A stretch of DNA of 22,432 nucleotides from DATLZC01 sp037444005 (lineage in GTDB: Bacteria > Chloroflexota > Dehalococcoidia > DSTF01 > JACRBR01), in contig JBBING010000035.1 of NCBI GenBank assembly GCA_037444005.1, positions 1 to 22,432 on the forward strand, in the 5' to 3' direction. Position 1 is the first letter of the stretch. Every line of letters begins with the position of its first letter. Position numbers and translations under genes: made by a program. Below are positions 1 to 6,782 of this stretch, piece after piece. The notes beneath the pieces are model-generated. The model searched no databases and was not told the origin of the DNA. It saw only the letters and a program-made list of their open reading frames with translations.

Positions 1-60
1 CGCCACCCATGCTCCAGAAAGGAGGTAGGTGTACGGCATGTACCGGACCCGTACAAGGGC

Positions 61-90
61 TTGACAAGATTCGAACACCGGTGCTACCGT
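61..90 (+). promoter_or_regulatory. Candidate lexA promoter with LexA-like inverted arms
   Basis: A perfect TTGACA (61-66) is followed after 18 bp by TACCGT (85-90), a weak -10 with a TG two bases upstream. CGAAC (72-76) and GTTCG (89-93) form an inverted pair inside this promoter. These are the arms of the Gram-positive LexA box (CGAAC-N4-GTTCG), but spaced by 12 bp instead of 4. A second inverted pair, GTTC-N5-GAAC, lies at 89-101. LexA usually represses its own gene, so the location is right, but no box matches a known consensus exactly. Confidence 0.4.
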
Positions 91-173
91 TCGTGCAGAA
101 CAGACGTTTCGAATGGGCTTGCGCCCGTCAGGCGGGGGGCGCCCCGCCCACCGGAGATCAGGAGGGCCCCGCG

Positions 174-815
174 GTGAAAGGCCTTTCGCCAAAACAGCAG
201 AAGATCTTGAACTTCCTCCGGGAGTTCATCCGCGAGAAGGACTACCCGCCCAGCATTCGCGACATTCAGCTCGGCTGCGGCATCAGCTCGACGTCCGTCG
301 TCGACTACAACCTCAAGGCCCTCGAGCGGCTCGGCTACATTCGGCGCGACCGCGAGGTCTCCCGCGCCATCGAGCTGCTGGACAAGGCCGGACGCCGCCC
401 GCGCGCCATTCCGGTGCCCATCATCGGCACCATCGCCGCCGGCCAGCCCATTCCGGTGCCTTCGGCCGACACGTGGTCCAACATCGACTACGAGAACGTG
501 ATCGAGGTCTCGCCGGAGATGACCCGCGGCAAGGAGCAGGTGTACGCCCTGAAGGTCAAGGGCACCTCGATGATCGATGCGCTGGTCAACGACGGCGACA
601 TCGTCATCATGGAGTACACGAACTCGGCCGACGACGGCGACATGGTGGCGGTCTGGCTGAAGGAGGAGCAGGAGGCGACCCTCAAGAAGCTCTACCACGA
701 GGGCGACGGCATCCGGCTCCAGCCGGCGAACGTCACCATGCAGCCCATCTACACGAAACCGGAGAACGTCGAGGTCCAGGGCCGAGTGCTCTGCACCATC
801 CGGCCGTCCGCCTGA
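174..815 (+). CDS. lexA: LexA SOS repressor / S24 autopeptidase
   Basis: LexA represses DNA-damage-response genes and inactivates itself by RecA-stimulated self-cleavage. The 213-residue product starts at GTG 174 because AGGAGG (160-165) sits 8 nt upstream; an in-frame ATG at position 9 would add 55 low-quality residues. Residues 1-65 form the winged helix-turn-helix (SPKQQKIL, then PPSIRDI and SVVDYNLKALERLGYI). The Ala89-Gly90 scissile bond lies in GTIAAGQPI. The catalytic dyad is Ser132 (GTSMID) and Lys171 (ATLKKLY). Length and all active residues are normal. The recognition helix (ISSTSVVDYN) differs from the Bacillus and E. coli types, consistent with a different operator. An ABC ATPase gene follows 83 bp downstream on the same strand; it shows no functional link and may have its own promoter. 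Confidence 0.96.
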   Translation: MKGLSPKQQKILNFLREFIREKDYPPSIRDIQLGCGISSTSVVDYNLKALERLGYIRRDREVSRAIELLDKAGRRPRAIPVPIIGTIAAGQPIPVPSADTWSNIDYENVIEVSPEMTRGKEQVYALKVKGTSMIDALVNDGDIVIMEYTNSADDGDMVAVWLKEEQEATLKKLYHEGDGIRLQPANVTMQPIYTKPENVEVQGRVLCTIRPSA

Positions 816-830
816 CCGGAGCCGGCGTCG

Positions 831-836
831 TATACT
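831..836 (+). promoter_or_regulatory. Candidate -10 element upstream of the ABC ATPase
   Basis: TATACT (831-836) lies 62 bp before the ATPase start and matches the -10 consensus at 5 of 6 positions. No convincing -35 is seen 16-18 bp upstream, so this is a weak call. Confidence 0.25.
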
Positions 837-898
837 CGATCCGCGGCGCAATTCCCCGCTCGCGCCGCTTCACATCGTCGCCCCGGGACGGAGCGGGC

Positions 899-1876
899 AT
901 GCCGCACCTCCTCGACGTCCGCGATCTCTCGATCTGCTACCGCGATGGCGAGCGCACGGTGCAGGCCGTGGACTGCCTGAGCTTCACTCTGGACGCGGGC
1001 GAGACGCTGGCCCTCGTGGGGGAGAGCGGCTCGGGCAAGACCACGACAGCGCTCGGCGTCATGGGCCTCATCCGTCCTCCCGGCCGAGTGGTCCGGGGTC
1101 AGGCGCTTCTGGAGGGCCGCGACCTCCTGTCCATGGACAGCGAGGAGCTGCGGCGCCTGCGGGGACGGGTCATCTCCATGATCTTCCAGGACCCGCAGGC
1201 GGGGCTGAATCCGGTGCTCACCGTGGGCCAGCAGGTGGCGGAAGCGGTCGAGATCCACCTGCGCGTCTCGAAAAAGGAGGCGCGGCGCCTCGCCCTCGAC
1301 GCCCTGGCGGGCCTCGGGCTCCCCGAACCGGAGCTCATCGCGTCGCGCTATCCGTTCCAGCTCTCGGGTGGCATGGCCCAGCGGGTGATGATCGCCATCG
1401 CGACGGTGCTGCGTCCCCGCGTGATCATCGCGGACGAGCCGACTTCGGCGCTGGACGTGACGGTGCAGGCCGCGATCCTGGCGGAGCTCGACCGGATGCG
1501 GACCGAGCTCGGAAGCGCCCTCCTGCTCATCACGCACGACCTCGGGGTCGTGGCGCAGATGGCGCAGCGCGTGGCCGTGATGTACGCGGGCCGCATCGTC
1601 GAGACGGGCGCCGCCCGCGACATCTTTCGGGCGCCCCGGCATCCATACACGTGGTCGCTGCTGTCTACGCTGCCACGGCTCGACCGGTCGGTGGACCGCC
1701 TCCCGCAGATCAGGGGACAGCCGCCCGACCTTTCGGCGCTGAGCAGCCACTGCGCCTTCCTGCCGCGCTGCCCGAAGGCGGTGAACGCGTGCCGGTCGGC
1801 CCCGTGGCCCGGCCTCTCCCCTGTGGGCGACGGCCGCGAGGTGGCTTGCTACAACCCGGTGCTGCCCCTCACGTAA
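899..1876 (+). CDS. Oligo/dipeptide ABC transporter ATP-binding protein (OppD/DppD type)
   Basis: This is the nucleotide-binding subunit of a peptide- or nickel-type ABC importer and acts at the inner face of the membrane. The 325-residue protein has Walker A at 41-49 (GESGSGKTT), Q-loop Gln97, signature LSGGM at 155-159, Walker B at 175-181 with catalytic Glu180, and H-loop His213. The C-terminal oligopeptide-family domain (PRHPYTWSLLSTLPRL) is followed by four cysteines (CAFLPRC, NAC, VAC) of the kind that bind an iron-sulfur cluster in DppD-like subunits. Start: ATG 899 preceded by GGAGCGG. No permease, substrate-binding protein or partner ATPase lies downstream, where a long repeat-rich gap begins. 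The rest of the transporter must be elsewhere or absent. Substrate cannot be inferred. Confidence 0.9.
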   Translation: MPHLLDVRDLSICYRDGERTVQAVDCLSFTLDAGETLALVGESGSGKTTTALGVMGLIRPPGRVVRGQALLEGRDLLSMDSEELRRLRGRVISMIFQDPQAGLNPVLTVGQQVAEAVEIHLRVSKKEARRLALDALAGLGLPEPELIASRYPFQLSGGMAQRVMIAIATVLRPRVIIADEPTSALDVTVQAAILAELDRMRTELGSALLLITHDLGVVAQMAQRVAVMYAGRIVETGAARDIFRAPRHPYTWSLLSTLPRLDRSVDRLPQIRGQPPDLSALSSHCAFLPRCPKAVNACRSAPWPGLSPVGDGREVACYNPVLPLT

Positions 1877-1929
1877 GACGCCGAAGCGTGGCCGTCATCC
1901 GCAAGAAGAGCCCGGCGTCTCTCCTACCC

Positions 1930-1954
1930 ATGAAGGACAGGCTTCAGCCTGCCC
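1930..1954 (-). repeat. REP-like hairpin, type A copy 1
   Basis: ATGAAG foot, then GGACAGGC, loop TTCA, then GCCTGCCC, with one A:C mismatch in the 8-bp stem. It belongs to the same family as the other copies at 2059, 9071, 9233 and 22406. Strand is set so that the TGAA loop reads 5'-3'. Confidence 0.8.
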
Positions 1955-1974
1955 GGGGCGTCCCATGTGGCATC

Positions 1975-1999
1975 GGCCACGCTGAAGCGTGGCCTTCAT
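1975..1999 (+). repeat. REP-like hairpin, type B copy 1
   Basis: Perfect 8-bp stem GGCCACGC / GCGTGGCC with a TGAA loop, followed by a TTCAT foot. It has the same architecture as type A read on the opposite strand, with a different stem sequence. It lies 20 bp after type A copy 1, in inverted orientation. Confidence 0.85.
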
Positions 2000-2058
2000 T
2001 GCTGGGGGAGGGGGCCGGCGCCCCATGGTTCGACCGGCAGAAGGCCTTCCCCCGACGC

Positions 2059-2083
2059 ATGAAGGGCAGGCTTCAGCCTGCCC
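2059..2083 (-). repeat. REP-like hairpin, type A copy 2
   Basis: ATGAAG foot, perfect stem GGGCAGGC / GCCTGCCC, loop TTCA. A decayed type B copy (CGCCACGCGGAAGGCGCG then GGTCAT) follows at about 2103-2128, so the alternation A, B, A, B is kept. Confidence 0.85.
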
Positions 2084-2124
2084 GGGGTGTCCCGTGCGCC
2101 ATCCGCCACGCGGAAGGCGCGATG

Positions 2125-2160
2125 GTCATGCTGAGCCCGCCTCCGGCGGGCGAAGCATCT
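2125..2160 (+). repeat. Second repeat type (D), copy 1
   Basis: The element begins GTCATGCTGAG, has a CCCGCC/GGCGGG centre, and ends GCGAAGCATCT. Its ends reappear inverted at 2256-2293. It differs from the TGAA-loop family in sequence and length. Confidence 0.65.
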
Positions 2161-2255
2161 CTCGTCCCGGTGGAGCGCGATGCCCGTCGCAGAACGGCTT
2201 CCGTGAGCGCACGGAAGGCGTCTTCCGGGAAGGCGACGTCCGTGTGCGGGAGAGC

Positions 2256-2293
2256 AGATGCTTCGTCCTCGCTTCGCTCGGACTCAGCATGAC
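2256..2293 (-). repeat. Second repeat type (D), copy 2, inverted
   Basis: On the minus strand this begins GTCATGCTGAG and ends CGAAGCATCT, matching the ends of the copy at 2125-2160. The centre (AGCGAAGCGAGG) differs. The two copies face each other about 95 bp apart. A shorter relative (TGCTTCGCCCGCC, then GCGGGCG) lies at 8803-8827. Confidence 0.65.
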
Positions 2294-2386
2294 ATTGGCG
2301 GGGGCGTCGCCGCGCGGCGCTGAGTGGCGGATGACGCTCGGGGGCGCTCGCAGGGCCCGGTACAGCGTCGCGATGCACCGGAAACG

Positions 2387-4261
2387 CTACGGCGCGCCGC
2401 TGAGCGCGCGGTCCACCGCCTCGCGAATATCCCGAAGCCGGAACGGTTTCGACAGACACGGATTCTGCACGTTTTGCAGGAACACCCGCGTCTCCGGACT
2501 CACGGTGTCCCCGGTGATGAACACGGTCCGCCGCGCGAGATCGGCGTCCACCTCGCGCAGCCGCTGGTAGAGCGCCTGGCCGTCCATCTCGGGCATCTTG
2601 ATGTCGGTGATCAGCAGGTCGTAGCGCGTGCCGCTGAGGCGTTCCAGGGCCTGCACGCCGTTCTTCGCCGTGTCCACCGCGTGGCCGTCCATCGAAAGAA
2701 TGCCCGACAGGAGCTTGCGGATGTTCTCCTCATCGTCGACGACGAGAATGCGCCGGCGGGGCCCCGTCGCAGGCGCCGCCTCCTCCCGAGGGGCTGCTCC
2801 CTCCGAGGGCTCAGCAGGCCCGGTGACGATGGGCAGCTCCACCGTGAATAACGCCCCTTTGCCCGGCGGGCTCTCGGCGTGGATGCGCCCGCCGTGATCG
2901 TCCACGATGCCGTACGAGATCGTCAGGCCGAGGCCCGTGCCCTCGCCCGCCTGTTTCGTCGTGAAGAAGGGGTCGAAGATGCGCCGGAGCGCCTCGGGGG
3001 CGATGCCGGGCCCGTTGTCCTGCACCGTCAGGACGATGGACCCGTCCCGCACCCGCGTCCGGACCTCGATCCAGCCGCGTTCGCGGTCCTTCACCGCCTG
3101 TTCGGCGTTGATGATCAGGTTGAGCAGCACCTGCTGAATCTGATCGGGGTCGACCAGCGTCTGCGGCAGGTCAGGCGCCAGGTCGAGGCTCACCTCGATG
3201 TTGCGCAGATGGTGCTCGTAGCTGCGGAGCTCGACCACACGCCGCACCAGCGCGTTGAGATCCGTCGGCTCTTTGCGGGCCTTGCGCCGCCGCGCGAACG
3301 ACAGCAGATTCTGCACGATCTTCGACGCGCGCTCGGCTTCCGCCTGGATCGTCTCGACCTGCTGGCGACTTCGCTCGTCGAGATCGCGCATGAGCAGCAG
3401 TTGCGCGAAGCCGACGATGCCCGTCAGCGGATTGTTGAGCTCGTGCGCCACGCCCGACACGAGCTGCCCCACGGAGGCCATCTTCTCGGACTGGAGGAGC
3501 CGCTCCTGCATCAGGTTCTCCTCCGTCACGTCGCGGAGGAGCAGCAGGCAGGCTCCCGTCCCGCCGAGCGACGCCGCGGTCACATGCATGTACCGCCTGG
3601 GCTCGCTCCCCGCCTCGAACTCGCGCGGGCGGCTTCGGCCGTTCGCCAGCGCTTCCGCGACCGCGTCCGCGAGGTCTCCCGGAGGCAGCTCTTCACCCTC
3701 GCTCATCCGGATACCCAGCGCCGCGAGGGCCGCCCGCGCCGCCGAGTTCACGAGCGTCACACGGAGCGGCCCCTCGGTCAGGATCACGCCGTCGGGCAGC
3801 GCCTCCAGCACCGCCTCCATCGAGGGCGCCGACGCGTCGATCGCGACGGGCGCCCTCCCGTTCTCGAGCGCGGCGGAGAGCACAGGGGCAATGTCGTACA
3901 ACGCCGCTCGCGCGCCCTCACCGGCGCCGGTGAGGCGCACGAGTCCCCGCGGGACGCCGCCGACGATGAGCGGCGCCGTCTCCGTGGTCGACGACAGCGC
4001 GAGGCTCGCGGCCTCGATGCGCGCGAACCGCATGTGGGCGCGAGCGCAGGACGCGTGCGATGGCCCCGCGAGCGCCTGGAAGGCGTCGTTCGCCTCGTCC
4101 AGGAGGCGATCCGCTTCCGAAGGGGTCAGGTCCGCAGCGGTGTAGAGTGCGGCGATGTGGGCGCCGTCGTCGCAGAGGATGCACGTTGCGGTCCTCAAGG
4201 GCGCCCGACGCGCGAGGGCTTCGACGGCGAGCCGGAACGCGGCCTCCCGCTGCGCCGTCAT
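2387..4261 (-). CDS. Soluble hybrid histidine kinase (GAF-like/PAS, HisKA, HATPase, receiver)
   Basis: This is a signal-sensing kinase of 624 residues with no membrane segment, so it is probably cytoplasmic. Residues 1-140 look like a degenerate GAF-type sensor with a Cys27-x2-Cys30 pair. A PAS-like domain spans about 147-245 (LPDGVILTEG). HisKA carries the phospho-acceptor His273 (VAHELNNPL). The ATPase domain has N-box Asn385, DNGPGI at 415-420 and GTGLGL at 441-446. A C-terminal receiver has Asp509/Asp510, phospho-Asp553 (ITDIKMPEMDG) and Lys605. Start: ATG 4261 with AGGAGG 5 nt upstream (complement of 4267-4272) is preferred over the in-frame GTG at 4282, which lacks a spaced site. No Hpt domain is encoded nearby, so the partner of the receiver is unknown. 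The response regulators at 7210-8791 are the nearest candidates. Confidence 0.93.
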   Translation of the reverse strand: MTAQREAAFRLAVEALARRAPLRTATCILCDDGAHIAALYTAADLTPSEADRLLDEANDAFQALAGPSHASCARAHMRFARIEAASLALSSTTETAPLIVGGVPRGLVRLTGAGEGARAALYDIAPVLSAALENGRAPVAIDASAPSMEAVLEALPDGVILTEGPLRVTLVNSAARAALAALGIRMSEGEELPPGDLADAVAEALANGRSRPREFEAGSEPRRYMHVTAASLGGTGACLLLLRDVTEENLMQERLLQSEKMASVGQLVSGVAHELNNPLTGIVGFAQLLLMRDLDERSRQQVETIQAEAERASKIVQNLLSFARRRKARKEPTDLNALVRRVVELRSYEHHLRNIEVSLDLAPDLPQTLVDPDQIQQVLLNLIINAEQAVKDRERGWIEVRTRVRDGSIVLTVQDNGPGIAPEALRRIFDPFFTTKQAGEGTGLGLTISYGIVDDHGGRIHAESPPGKGALFTVELPIVTGPAEPSEGAAPREEAAPATGPRRRILVVDDEENIRKLLSGILSMDGHAVDTAKNGVQALERLSGTRYDLLITDIKMPEMDGQALYQRLREVDADLARRTVFITGDTVSPETRVFLQNVQNPCLSKPFRLRDIREAVDRALSGAP

Positions 4262-4307
4262 CCCAGCCTCCTGCTGCGCCACATCTCCGTCCCCGAAACC
4301 GCTGAGA

Positions 4308-4337
4308 TCATTACGCGGTAGGACAGTATCGTGTCAA
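4308..4337 (-). promoter_or_regulatory. Candidate promoter of the hybrid kinase
   Basis: On the minus strand, a perfect TTGACA (complement of 4332-4337) is separated by 18 bp from TAATGA (complement of 4308-4313). It lies in the 89-bp gap between the zinc-module gene and the kinase, so the kinase may be transcribed independently. The -10 is poor. Confidence 0.4.
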
Positions 4338-4350
4338 TACGGGCGCTCCC

Positions 4351-4830
4351 CTAGGTGCGCGACCACAGGGGCCGTCGGCGCCAGCAGTGGTCGCACATCG
4401 ACGCCGGCCGCGCGATGGTGGTGTACCCCTTTCGCACGATCTCCTGCCGCTCCTGCAAGTGGTGGAGGCAGAACAACCCCCGGCACTTCGAGCACTGGCC
4501 ACCGTAGCGGCTCCGACAGCCCTCCACGCCGCAGAGCCCTGTGCGGTTGCGGCGCGCCACCTCCTCCTTGTACGCGAGATGCCGGGCCAGATCGCTGCGC
4601 TTCTGCTGGCAACGCTTCCGGGCGCAGATCTCCTGTCCGTCCTCCAGCCGCACGCCGTGCGCGTCGCAGAACGTGCGCCCGCAGTACTGACATACGGCGA
4701 CGCCGGCCGCCCGGCATGCGCCGAACAGCCCCGTCTTCACCTCGCACACCCGCGATGCGACCTTCGTCCGGCCGGTCATGGCGCCATTGTCCTCCTCCGC
4801 TGCCCGCGGGTCAAACCGTTCCGTCGACAT
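4351..4830 (-). CDS. Double zinc-module protein of unknown function
   Basis: I do not recognise this 159-residue protein as a named family. It is built of two tandem cysteine/histidine modules with the same spacing, Cys-x7-Cys-x2-Cys-x4-Cys-x2-His: first at 39-58 (CQYCGRTFCDAH) and again at 105-124 (CSKCRGLFCLHH). Extra cysteines lie at 29, 69, 74, 100, 146 and 149. The pattern resembles AN1 or B-box zinc fingers, so zinc binding is likely; DNA, RNA or protein binding is open. Start: ATG 4830 with GGAG 6 nt upstream; an alternative ATG at 4779 has AGGAGG 11 nt upstream. Both modules are kept either way. It is divergent from the sigma-factor gene (179-bp shared upstream region) and upstream of the kinase on the same strand. 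Confidence 0.75.
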   Translation of the reverse strand: MSTERFDPRAAEEDNGAMTGRTKVASRVCEVKTGLFGACRAAGVAVCQYCGRTFCDAHGVRLEDGQEICARKRCQQKRSDLARHLAYKEEVARRNRTGLCGVEGCRSRYGGQCSKCRGLFCLHHLQERQEIVRKGYTTIARPASMCDHCWRRRPLWSRT

Positions 4831-4912
4831 AGGGGACTCCGGCGAGCGACATCGGGGACCCGCGCCGGTGCGGTTCGGGAGCCTCGACGGCCCGCGTAGG
4901 GTAGCGACGAAG

Positions 4913-4940
4913 TTCGCCCGGCCCCGTATTCCCGGATACT
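4913..4940 (+). promoter_or_regulatory. Weak candidate promoter of the sigma factor gene
   Basis: TTCGCC (4913-4918), a 16-bp spacer and GATACT (4935-4940) lie 70 bp before the sigma factor start. A small inverted repeat (GTAT ... ATAC) overlaps the -10. The match is modest and no other promoter is evident in the 179-bp divergent region. Confidence 0.22.
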
Positions 4941-5009
4941 GCCTCCACCGACCGAACGGAACCCGTGGCGGGGAACCAGAGCTCCCCTTTCTGACCAGAA
5001 GGAGGACTC

Positions 5010-5804
5010 GTGCCCATGGGCGCACGAAACCGGAGAGCGGAACAGGCGGCGAGCAACGTAGTCCCGATGTTCCGCAACGAAGCGCTGCCTCCGCTCGACG
5101 AGGTGGTGCGCGACTACATGCCGCTGGTCCGGCACGCCGTCAACCGCATCGCAGTGGGGTCGACGGGCGGCATCCTGCAGTACGAGGACATGGTGAGCTG
5201 CGGCGTCCAGGGCCTCATCGAGGCCTACCGCTCGTTCGACCCCTCGCGCGGCGCCAAGTTCTCCACGTTCGCGTTGCCGCGCATCCGCGGCGCCATCCTC
5301 GACGCGCTCCGCTCCGCGCATCCGCTCCCTCGCTCCCTCCAGAAGTTCAACAGCGACCTCGAGAAGTCCAGCGCCCGGCTCCACGCGGCGCTCGGCCGCG
5401 ATCCCACGAAGGAGGAACTCGCCGAAGACCTGGGCATCGCCCCGGAGGACTTCCTCGCCGCGCTTCGCACCAGCAACGTCCGCGTGGTCTCGCTGGACAG
5501 CCTGGCAGAGACCGCTGGCAACGGTACGAGCGAAAAACTGTACGAGATGGCGGACGACGACCCGACCGTCGACCCCGACGCGGTGGTCGAAGACACGATG
5601 GTGCGCATGAAGCTCGCCGAAGCCGTGCGCACCCTCCCCGAGCGCGAGCGCACCATCGTGCGTCTGTACTACCTCCAATCGCGCTCGCTGAAGAGCATCG
5701 GGCGGGCGCTCGGCATCTCGGAATCGCGGGCCTCGCAGCTCCGGCATCGGGCGATCCGGCGGCTACGCATGGCCCTGGCGCAGGAACTGCAGGACGCGGC
5801 CTGA
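5010..5804 (+). CDS. RNA polymerase sigma factor, sigma-28 (FliA/WhiG/SigD) family
   Basis: This is an alternative sigma factor of 264 residues. Region 2 spans about 34-105 (DYMPLVRHAVNRIA, YEDMVSCGVQGLIEA, FSTFALPRIRGAILDALR). Region 3 is about 110-155 (GRDPTKEELAEDLGI). Region 4 is about 205-258 (LPERERTIVRLYY, then the helix-turn-helix LKSIGRALGISESRASQL). Three conserved regions and the RIRGAILDALR signature place it with FliA/WhiG/SigD, not ECF or primary factors. Start: GTG 5010 after AGAAGGAGG, 4 nt spacing; ATG 5016 is a possible start two codons in. The last base of its stop codon is the first base of the next gene, so the two are translationally coupled. No flagellar structural gene is in view, so motility or another regulon is open. 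A matching -10 octamer stands upstream of csrA at 7133-7140. Confidence 0.92.
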   Translation: MPMGARNRRAEQAASNVVPMFRNEALPPLDEVVRDYMPLVRHAVNRIAVGSTGGILQYEDMVSCGVQGLIEAYRSFDPSRGAKFSTFALPRIRGAILDALRSAHPLPRSLQKFNSDLEKSSARLHAALGRDPTKEELAEDLGIAPEDFLAALRTSNVRVVSLDSLAETAGNGTSEKLYEMADDDPTVDPDAVVEDTMVRMKLAEAVRTLPERERTIVRLYYLQSRSLKSIGRALGISESRASQLRHRAIRRLRMALAQELQDAA

Positions 5805-6778
5805 TGAACGTCGGGCTTTATACCGGCGACCCCACGTCCTATCGTCTCGCGGCGGCGCAGCGGCCGGGCGTCCTTCTTCGCACGCTGTCGCCGTACCATC
5901 CCGACCTCTCGGACCTCGATGCGCTGGTCATCGACGACGCGACGGCGCCGCTGTACGCGCTGGCGCGCGCTGCCCTCGCCCGGGGCGTCCACGTCTTTGC
6001 GCGGCCCCGCGCGACGTTGACGGTGCGTCAGCTCGTCGTTCTGCGCGAGGCGGCCTTGCGCGCCGGCCGGAGGCTTCGCCTGGCGGCCCCCTGGGGAGAC
6101 TCCGGCCCGCTGAAGTCGCTCCGCCGGTCGCTGCGCCAGGGCGATGGCCCGCGCCACGTGCGCGCCGTCCGCCGCATCCCCCAGAGCGCTTCCCTCGACG
6201 CCGCGACGTTCGAGGAGCTCGCCCTCGCGGCGAGCCTCATCGAGGCCGCGCCCTCGAACGTCGCTTGCTTTCAGACCGAACCGTCCGACCCCGCCGTGAG
6301 GCTCGTGACGCTCACGGCGCCCGAGGCGCTCGTGTCGGTGGTCGTCACCTGCATGGAAAGTGGCGCGCCCCGCGACGTCGTCGCGACGGCCGGCCAACGG
6401 ACCCTGCGCTTCACGGAGTCGCCCGAAGGCGAGCATCGGCTCGCGGTCAGCGCCTCGGACCGCGGCGGCGCGGTGCGCAGCACCGAGATCGCGGAGGCCG
6501 CGTTGCGCGGCCTCGTCCGGGAAGCGGAGACGTTCTTCGCCGAACTGGAGGCGTGCCACGAGGCCGTCGCCGCCGACCGCCGGGCGCTGGCGCCGTGGGC
6601 CCGCGCCGCCCTCTTGTGGGACGCCGCCCGGGGTTCTCTGGAGCAAGGCGGCACAGCCACGCCCGTGCTCGAGCGGCCGCTTCTCACGAACGACAATCCG
6701 CCGCCCCTGCGACTTATCGTGGGCGGCGGATCCGACGGCCCGGCGCGTGCCAGGCCGACCCTCACGGTCGTGCGCTAA
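5804..6778 (+). CDS. Gfo/Idh/MocA-like protein lacking the catalytic EKP and the Rossmann glycine motif
   Basis: This 324-residue protein follows the fold order of Gfo/Idh/MocA oxidoreductases. It has a helix and strand like the cofactor domain (ALARAALARGVHVFARP), the beta-sheet of the second domain (EALVSVVVTCMESG, VVATAGQRTLRF) and the family-style end (FFAELEACHEAVAADR, LLWDAARGSLEQGG). The nucleotide-binding G-x-G-x-x-G is absent: it begins NVGLYTGDPTSY and is shortened. The usual C-E-K-P-L catalytic motif reads F-A-R-P-R, so the catalytic lysine is lost. It is therefore probably a non-catalytic relative with a binding or regulatory role; this is inference. ATG 5804 overlaps the sigma factor stop by one base, so the two proteins are likely made together. 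Its end is 4 bp from the convergent csrA end. Confidence 0.7.
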   Translation: MNVGLYTGDPTSYRLAAAQRPGVLLRTLSPYHPDLSDLDALVIDDATAPLYALARAALARGVHVFARPRATLTVRQLVVLREAALRAGRRLRLAAPWGDSGPLKSLRRSLRQGDGPRHVRAVRRIPQSASLDAATFEELALAASLIEAAPSNVACFQTEPSDPAVRLVTLTAPEALVSVVVTCMESGAPRDVVATAGQRTLRFTESPEGEHRLAVSASDRGGAVRSTEIAEAALRGLVREAETFFAELEACHEAVAADRRALAPWARAALLWDAARGSLEQGGTATPVLERPLLTNDNPPPLRLIVGGGSDGPARARPTLTVVR

Positions 6779-6782
6779 CGAT

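Larger units (their letters stand above)
1877..2386. other. Non-coding convergent gap filled with palindromic repeats
   Basis: This 510-bp gap lies between the 3' ends of the ABC ATPase and the histidine kinase. No open frame here has family motifs or a Shine-Dalgarno site. It holds three well-formed hairpins with TTCA/TGAA loops (1930-1954, 1975-1999, 2059-2083), two decayed copies (about 1878-1897 and 2103-2128), and a separate pair of inverted elements (2125-2160 and 2256-2293). It also contains a short hairpin with CTTCCGT/ACGGAAG arms near 2200-2220. Confidence 0.75.

Noticed and set aside
17..26. AGAAAGGAGGT, complementary to the 3' end of 16S rRNA, as a possible 16S tail on the minus strand
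   Set aside because: The match stops after GGAGGT; the rest of the 16S end (GATCC complement) is absent. At most it is a strong ribosome site for an 8-codon reading frame at 39, which I could not support.
2879..4321. 480-codon plus-strand frame antisense to the hybrid kinase
   Set aside because: Arginine/histidine-rich shadow of a well-conserved kinase; no ribosome site or motifs.
4778..5803. Plus-strand frame extending the Gfo/Idh/MocA-like protein upstream by 342 codons
   Set aside because: It overlaps the sigma factor in another frame, is compositionally a shadow, and the coupled ATG at 5804 is a natural start.
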